A model generated the notes under the pieces. That model made no database searches. It was not told the origin of the DNA and was given only the letters and a program-made list of their open reading frames with translations. From Siphonodentalium dalli (lineage: Eukaryota > Mollusca > Scaphopoda > Gadilida > Siphonodentaliidae), in NCBI GenBank assembly GCA_032622095.1, contig CP136064.1, forward strand, positions 143,483,954-143,547,953: a DNA stretch of 64,000 nucleotides. Reading direction: 5' to 3'. Of this stretch, positions 57,651-64,000 are shown piece by piece. Within the stretch, counting starts at the first letter, position 1. Every line of letters begins with the position of its first letter. The translations under genes were made by a program, and so were the position numbers.

Positions 57651-58152
57651 CTAATGGTAATGACAGGGGGGGGGGCAGTTTCAAGAAAACAGACATAATA
57701 TTGATGACGTAGTAAAAGTCTAGACTTGATTGCTTTGATGTATGCCGCGGTGCGCGTGCAGCCGGAACGTCATGTAATGCCGCCAAAGGAAATTGGCATT
57801 GAATGTGTAGCAAGTGATTCACAAACAATAAGATAAGATACCAAACAAATGGCATTGGAAAAGCTCAAAGCATTGAGAAATATTCTAATAATATTTTCGA
57901 CTAAAGTAATCGAACTTATTTCACTACTAAGTTGTTGACAAATCACTGTAACAGTTCTGTTTACATAACAATAATTTCATTGTGCGGCATTTTTTTGTTG
58001 GAGAACTTTCAATAATTGTTATAGCAACAGTTATAGTTTTAGTTCAGTTGCCTCCAATTCTGCCCCTAATAGAGGAAGAGTAATAGAAACCTCAAAGGGA
58101 GGCAAGATGGTTGTCCCAGCAAGGGTCAGATCTGCCACAAAGTGTGCAGTTT
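57651..58152. other. No gene seen
   Basis: Contains a G run at about 57667-57675. No supported ORF or repeat. Confidence 0.45.
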
Positions 58153-58250
58153 GTACTCAGGCATTATTTCATGCCGTGCATTTAATTTAATTGTGATATA
58201 TATATATAACAATTAAATTAAATGCACGACATGAAATAATGCCTGAGTAC
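58153..58250. repeat. Near-perfect hairpin, 42-bp arms, (TA)n loop
   Basis: 58153-58194 (GTACTCAGGCATTATTTC...) pairs with 58209-58250 at 41 of 42 positions around a 14-nt GATATATATATATA loop. It could be a young foldback MITE; a cruciform is physically plausible. Confidence 0.9.
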
Positions 58251-60155
58251 TTTTATGTCAAATTTTGCTTGACCAATTAGAAAAATGAAAGCAGGCCATC
58301 TGACATCGTCAACTAATCAGAAAATAGCCTGTGCGATCAAAGGCTACTTTTGCCGCCCGGCAACAGATCCCATTCTGCGGATTGATAAGTTAGCTGAGTT
58401 TTGAATAGCAAATGACATGAAAAACAGATGTCACATTTTTTTGTAACGAATTTAATATATAGTTTTTTTGTACCGAATATTAAAAAATTATAACGCCAAA
58501 ATTATGGTCTTTTATAGACATCCCGCATTACAGTTTTATGCATGATGACTCCAACCGTTCCACCAGAGACGAGGGTTTTTACTCTATGTTGAGTAGATCC
58601 ATGTGTCCTGGATTTCAACATTACACGAATTGCTACAATATTCAATTACCATTACACGGGCACAATTGTGAGCCATGTCATGTTTTAAATATCTCAGTTT
58701 GAATACCTTCTAAATGTTGGAAATTTCTTTACGCCCACAATCTATCCGAGTCTGGATTTATAAATTTATCTCGACCGTCACGGGGATCGCTCCCCCATAT
58801 AAAACGTTGTGTTCGTATTTGGAATTAAGTTGAATACAAGTTAATTGTATGGGTACATAACATTCAAATATGTTCACAAACATGCATGAGTTGGAAATAA
58901 GCAGAATGCTATGCATCTTTGCAATCACAGGAACCCGCCATTAAACTTCAAAGGTAATTAAGCTTTTACATTTTAAAAGCAATAGTTTATAGTGCTTCAT
59001 AATGAGTTATTTTGTATTGTTTTAAAATATAAAAGCTTACCTTTGATATATTTCAGGGTTAGTCGTAAATGTGAAATAACTTATTCTTATTGCACAGTAT
59101 ATATCTAGATAATAGTTAATTTATATATTTTGTTCTTTGTGTATAGTGTATATATTTGTTCGGCAAGCATGAAACGTTTATGTAAGAATGTTCAAGTCAT
59201 ATTATCTGAAGTATAAATAAATTATAAGACACATCTATGGTTCATGCATTATCCTTTCCCAATACAACAAAGTTATGGAGACACAGACTCAGTATGATTA
59301 TTCATTGCCGCGGTGTCATATGCGCTTAATTTAGTGAGCGTGAACAAATACCCATTTCTTATCGAAATGTCCATTTATCGATCGGAATGGCTTTAAGTTG
59401 AATACAAGTTAATTGTATGGGTACATAACATTCAAATATGTATGGGTACATACATTGGGATATTCCTCAACAAATCAACTTGAAGCGCGGCATGAAAATT
59501 GATTCAGATTTTCGCCCATGTCGGGGTTAGAACCCTTGCCAACCTAGTGTATTCCAGACTGTGATGATCGTATCCACAACCTAAGTAGCACAATATATAA
59601 ATTATACTGTTCGGGTATTAGTGGCCTAATAAACATTTACAGCGCCGGAATCAACAAACGGCGAATATTCGGGTACTGCCGGTAAACTCACCTAATAAAC
59701 TAGACGCGTGATTCCGTCTGGTGTATAAGTGCCGACAATACAAAGGGATTACCGTTACGTAAGTAATTACTTTGTTGATGCACCGTCTGTCCTGACTCCT
59801 GACAACCGGTCAGAATTTGTGCAATTGTTAAACAAGTCGCATATTGTTGGTATATCTTTGAAGTTAGGAGCATAGATTTTGATTATCTTATCTGTTAATT
59901 AAAAAAAGAGTACCGTTAACTTTTATTTATATCTGAGAAAGATCGGCAGAATTTGTATCAAAACTTGAACTATGTTTTAAATAAGTTAGAAAGGGAGCTT
60001 AACATTAAAACAAAATCCATTGCAATACTGCCCCTGGAAACTCATAATTGCATGCAGTAGGACACATTACTTCAGTCGTCAAAATATCCACTTTCGGACT
60101 CGATTTCTGGAACGACCTTCTAGAATGGGGCGCACATTTCAGTCTATTATTGTAG
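58251..60155. other. No gene; a 49-bp exact direct repeat and a weak inverted repeat
   Basis: 58825-58873 and 59393-59441 are identical over 49 bp (TTAAGTTGAATACAAGTTAA...), 568 bp apart. 58948-58978 and 59022-59048 form an imperfect inverted pair (TCAAAGGTAA..AAGCTTTTA with TAAAAGCTTACCTTTGA). No ORF is supported. Confidence 0.6.
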
Positions 60156-61915
60156 ATATGTCTTTTGCCAACAAGTCGGTACATAATATGATGGGGAAAA
60201 AATAATGGTTGTCAGTGAAATAATTGCTCAAAGTTACAGCGGTTCACTATCACTATCCGAGTCGGCGGACGGACATAATTATATATAAATTAAATTTGCT
60301 GCCGAAAAACTATGATATTTGGCGTCATTTATCGTAGCTGGTTTGTACAAATCAGCTGATGTTTTTACATATTCACGAAGGTCTGTCTTTTGCCAACAAG
60401 AATATATACGATATGATGGGGAAAAAATAATGTTTGTCAGTGAAATCATTGCTCAAAGTTACAGCGGTTCACTACCACTATCCGAGTCGGTGGACGGACA
60501 TAATTATATAGAAATTAAATTTGCTGCCGAAAAACTATGATATTTGGCGTCATTTATCGGAGCTGGTTTGTACAAATCAGCTGATGTTTTTACATATTCA
60601 CGAAGGTCTGTCTTTTGCCAACAAGAATGTATACGATATGATGGGGTAAAAATAATGTTTGTCAGTGAAATCATTGCTCAAACAACTGCGGTTCACTACC
60701 GCTATTCGAATCGGCGGACGGACATAATTATATAGAAATTAAATTTGCTGCCGAAAAACTATGATATTTGGCGTCATTTATCGGAGCTGGTTTGTACAAA
60801 TCAGCTGATGTTTTTACATATTCACGAAGGTCTGTCTTTTTTCCAACAAGAATATATACGATATGATGGGGTAAAAATAATGTTTGTCAGTGAAATCATT
60901 GCTCAAAGCAACTGCGGTTCACTACCGCTATTCGAGTCGGCGGACGGACATAATTATATATATAAATTAAATTTGCTGCCGAAAAACTATGATATTTGGC
61001 GTCATTTATCGGAGCTGGTTTGTACAAATCAGCTGATGTTTTTACATAATCGTGAAGGTCTATCTTTTGCTAACAAGTACATACACGACATGGTGGGGAA
61101 TAAATAATATTTATGGGCGAAATCATTCCTCAAAGTTAGTGTGGTTCACTACCGCTCTTCGAGTCGGCGGCCGGACATAATTATATATGAATTAAATTTT
61201 CTGCCGTAAAACTATGATATTTGCCGTTATTTATCGGAGCTGGTTTGTACAAATCAGCTGATATTTTTACATAATCGTGAAGGTATATCTTTTGCCAACA
61301 AGTACATACACGACATGGTGGGGAATAAATAATATTTATGGGCGAAATCATTCCTCAAAGTTAGTGTGGTTCACTACCGCTCTTCGAGTCGGCGGCCGGA
61401 CATAATTATATATAAATTAAATTTTCTGCCGTAAAACTATGATATTTGCCGTTATTTATCGGAGCTGGTTTGTACAAATCAGCTGATATTTTTACATAAT
61501 CGTGAAGGTCTATCTTTTGCCAACAAGTACATACACGACATGGTGGGGAATAAATAATATTTATGGGCGAAATCATTCCTCAAAGTTAGTGTGGTTCACT
61601 ACCGCTCTTCGAGTCGGCGGCCGGACAATAATTATATATAAATTAAATTTTCTGCCGTAAAACAATGACATTTTGGCTTTATTTATCGGAGCTGGTTTGT
61701 ATAAATCAGCTGATATTTTTACATAGTCGTGAATGTCTATCTTTTACCAACAAGTCAATACATGACATGATGGGGAAAAATTAATATTTATGGGTGAAAT
61801 CATTCCTCAAAGTTACTGCGGTTCACTACCGCTCTTCGATTCGGCGGACGGACATAATTATATATAAATAAAATTTTCGGCCGTAAAACTATGACATTCG
61901 GCTTTATTTGTCGGC
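60156..61915 (+). repeat. Tandem satellite-like array, ~225-bp unit, about 8 units
   Basis: The word GGCGTCATTTATCG or variants recurs at 60321, 60546, 60770, 60998, 61222, 61447, about 61673 and about 61898. The spacing is 224-228 bp. Each unit has GGTTTGTACAAATCAGCTGA, TTTTGCCAACAAG, GG(T/C)TCACTACC and CGGACATAATTATATA. The first three units form one subtype (GTCAGTGAAATCATTGCTCAAAG). The later ones form another (GGCGAAATCATTCCTCAAAG) and are nearly identical to their neighbours. Because the period is close to a multiple of three, frames run across unit borders (120 codons at 60745-61107), but stops fall in every unit further on. Confidence 0.9.
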
Positions 61916-62165
61916 GCATTAGGTCAATTGATAAAAATTATTTCCTTTGATTAACTACATGATCGTAAGCTTAAATAAGCGACAACACCACTTTATAAAA
62001 TCATAATTAATTGTAGTGATAGCACAAAGTAATCTTCATGTACACGCACCGAAATTCAGGTGCCCACTAAACTAATTACCACCTTTACTAACGGCTGTTG
62101 GCTAGAGCGGTAGTCGACCGCAGTAATGTGTACAATGGTGTGGTTATGAGTTTCCAAGGGAGGGT
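61916..62165. other. No feature seen
   Basis: Short unique stretch between the satellite and repeat R7. Confidence 0.4.
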
Positions 62166-62450
62166 TGTGTAATGACACACCGTCATTCTTATATATTAAT
62201 GAAATGCAGTGACTTTCGATAGCGAAATCATTTTCGTAAGATTATCGCCGATATTTGCGTCCCTAATCTAGAAGTAAATATTTACATTTGAGCGTAGTTC
62301 GGACGATGTTTTCTTTGGAGTGGTACGGTCGATTTGCTTCAGATTTTCGGCTATGATAATACAATGCTACATTCCCCCAGTTGGCATGGTGCCTGAATAC
62401 TAACTTACCAGTTCCATGTACCCGAACAAGTCCATAATATGTCTTTAAAG
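62166..62450. repeat. Repeat R7, copy 3
   Basis: It matches the second part of 54230-54490, from the CACACCGTCATT end to TCCATAATATGTCTTTAA. It has an extra 40-50 bp (TTTTCTTTGGAGTGGTACGG) in the middle. Confidence 0.75.
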
Positions 62451-62920
62451 TAATTATGCAGAATTATGTAGAATTTTTTTCAAAAGGACACTTCTTGACT
62501 ATCCCCAAAAGAAGATAACCTTTCCCTATCAAATTTAATCCATTTGAACTAATAAACCCAGTTTTAATGACTTTCATACACAGATTCAACTATACAGTTA
62601 ATTTGATTTTTAGAAAGATTGTTTTGGCTCAAAAAATAAAACTTGTACATGTAATTTCTATTTATGAACTAGCTCTTTCAATTCAGGATGTACATTTAAG
62701 AAAAGATGTCCATTAATTAATATAGGTAGTGAGCTGCAGTCATTGACATCAAATATTTTGAATTTCCAGCTGTACAAGGCTGAGATTTTTGAGAGGGTGG
62801 GGAAATTGGTCACCTGAGTGATGACAGGACGTATCTCTGACTGAAATCTTAAATTGCAGCCTAAGTTCAATCTTAACCCTTTCATGACTGGAGTTTCCTG
62901 AAATTTTGCGAAAACCCTGT
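62451..62920. other. No gene supported
   Basis: A 105-codon minus-strand frame (62658-62975) runs through here without a recognisable motif and overlaps a hairpin repeat. It is left unassigned. Confidence 0.35.
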
Positions 62921-62929
62921 GCAAATGGA

Positions 62930-63172
62930 TTCTCTTATATATGTGAGTCTCCAATAGGGAGCACCACATATACAATGTATAAGAAAATGCATTGGCCTAA
63001 CAATATTTACCTTGACCTTGTATTAAGCCAGTGCATTCTCTTTTATATGCAAGAAATTTGAGTGCCAGATCGATTTTTGTATCAACCCATATACCCTGTG
63101 CCTATGCATTCTCTTATATATGCGAGTCGACCATAGGTTGCCTCACATATATAAGAGAATGCATTGGCCTAA
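62930..63172. repeat. Two tandem copies of a CTCTTATATATG hairpin unit
   Basis: GCATTCTCTTATATATG (63106-63122) is exactly complementary to 63146-63162. About 180 bp upstream the same unit is present in diverged form (GGATTCTCTTATATATG...GTATAAGAAAATGCATTGGCC). Both end GCATTGGCCTAACAAT. Confidence 0.8.
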
Positions 63173-63624
63173 CAATTTTTTTAGTTTTTTTTACAATTTT
63201 TTACAATTTTAATAATTTATTCTTATATTCTTTAAAGCTACCCTCACACCATAGCGATCACCAGTTGCGTATGGTTGCGAACAAAAAGTAGTGGTCATAA
63301 GTTCTGAACGCAACTCACACGCAGGTACGCTACGCACGCAACACGATCGCAACAGGTACGCAACTCATAAGTTATGAACGCAGGTGATCGCAGGTCCAAA
63401 TTTAAGGTATCTGGCCAGGTTTTGGTACCGTACATGTTGCGAATGTGTTGCGTACCTGTTGCGATCATTTTGCGATCGTGTTGCGATCCTTTTGCGTGTG
63501 TAGCGTACCCCCAAACGATTGTGCTTATTCCCAGCGTATCCCCAACCTATTCCCTGCGTATCCAACCTATTAGTTGCGTGTGAGTTGCGTGTTAGTTGCG
63601 TACTACATGCGTGTTGAGAAATGG

Positions 63625-63660
63625 TATAAATAGTGGGCCTTTTCTTGATCCGTGTCAGTT
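63625..63660 (+). promoter_or_regulatory. TATA box and initiator of the Harbinger gene
   Basis: TATAAATAG at 63625-63633 is followed, at the canonical ~30-bp distance, by TCAGTT (63655-63660), which fits an animal initiator. An ATG in good context (ACAACATGG) follows at 63686. Confidence 0.6.
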
Positions 63661-63685
63661 GTTGGTGGATCTCCGAGGTGACAAC

Positions 63686-64000
63686 ATGGAGCTACCTCTT
63701 GCTGTTATTGGACATCAGTTTAATCTGGTCAATTTAGCACTCCCAACACATACAGAATAGAATAAACAGAAGGGAGAGAAGAAGAAGAAGAAGAGTGTGG
63801 GTTAGACCATGGATTAGCAGGCGCCTTGACTTTGGTCTCTACGACCAGCCTCTGGTGGAGCTCCGGAACGAGGACCAAGGTGCATTCAAGAACTTCATGA
63901 GGATGCCTCCCGATATGTACATTGAGCTGCTACGGAGAGTTGGTTCTCGCATCACCAAGCAAAACACCAAGTACAGGTTGCCCCTGGACCCTGACCTGAA
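63686..64000 (+). pseudogene. Harbinger transposase (HARBI1-like nuclease), N-terminus
   Basis: The ATG at 63686 gives MELPLAVIGHQFNLVNLALPTHTE and a TAG at 63758-63760. A second frame (phase of 63795) then reads RVWVRPWISRRLDFGLYDQPLVELRNEDQGAFKNFMRMPPDMYIELLRRVGSRITKQNTKYRLPLDPDL to the edge of the window. WVRPWL..R..FG.Y..L..EL...D...F.NF.RM......LL..V...I.K..T.YR is the usual start of PIF/Harbinger nucleases of marine invertebrates. Between the frames lies a (GAA)n run, so slippage plus a stop, or a short intron, separates the start from the core. The DDE residues lie beyond the window. Confidence 0.85.

Larger units (their letters stand above)
63236..64000 (+). mobile_element. PIF/Harbinger DNA transposon, 5' part (runs off the window)
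   Basis: The 5' region (63240-63610) is dense in TTGCGTACCTGTTGCGATC-like words in both orientations, a subterminal repeat zone. It is followed by a TATA promoter and a Harbinger-type nuclease frame. The 5' border near 63236 is a guess. The right end is outside the window. Confidence 0.75.

Noticed and set aside
56886-58112. GCTGGGACA ... TGTCCCAGC as TIRs of a 1.2-kb hAT around the BED finger
   Set aside because: Only 9 bp pair and no flanking duplication is present; too likely by chance.

Overview
The window is AT-rich animal genomic DNA with no recognisable host gene. It has no dense ORFs, no operons and no bacterial or phage signals. It is packed with transposable elements: hAT, PIF/Harbinger, TA- and TTAA-target MITEs, THAP-domain remnants, a DIRS-type retrotransposon, CR1/L2-like LINE ends and a tRNA-derived SINE. 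Their style suggests a marine invertebrate, probably a lophotrochozoan such as a mollusc. Examples are the repeat with a 'CAGATCGAGTTCGAAT' core, and a tail ending in 'CAGGTGAGCTAAAAA'. The taxon is inferred, not proven.

Layout, part 1. 1-11 kb holds dispersed repeats, a decayed THAP element and long gene-free stretches. 11.3-16.6 kb is a nested stack: an element with perfect 23-bp terminal inverted repeats (TIRs) is interrupted by a 4-kb hAT element with a perfect 8-bp target site duplication (TSD), which holds a TTAA MITE and a double-hairpin MITE. 17-24 kb holds tandem repeats, a second THAP copy, a TTAA element and a LINE C-terminal fragment. 24.3-31.7 kb looks like one large DNA element of unknown class. 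It has CCCTTACA-type TIRs and long subterminal arrays of ACACTG motifs, and it carries later insertions.

Layout, part 2. 34.1-40.0 kb holds two copies of one hAT family. Copy A is deleted and contains a SINE. Copy B has a 662-codon open transposase frame and perfect 8-bp TSDs, but its start ATG is missing. 41.7-42.3 kb is a LINE relic. 44.8-48.3 kb is a decayed DIRS element with ORF1, reverse transcriptase/RNase H and tyrosine recombinase. 48.5-52.5 kb is a second CCCTTACA element, with ACACCTCA arrays. 52.7-60 kb holds MITE-like palindromes, a BED-finger fragment and microsatellites. 60.1-61.9 kb is a tandem array of about 225 bp per unit. The window ends inside a PIF/Harbinger transposase gene with a visible TATA promoter.

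Most interesting: the two CCCTTACA elements share terminal sequence and a CTCATTTAAATATTTG box at nearly the same distance from the right end (169 and 171 bp), but use different subterminal repeat words. This looks like a poorly described DNA transposon group whose subterminal sites have switched sequence between family members.
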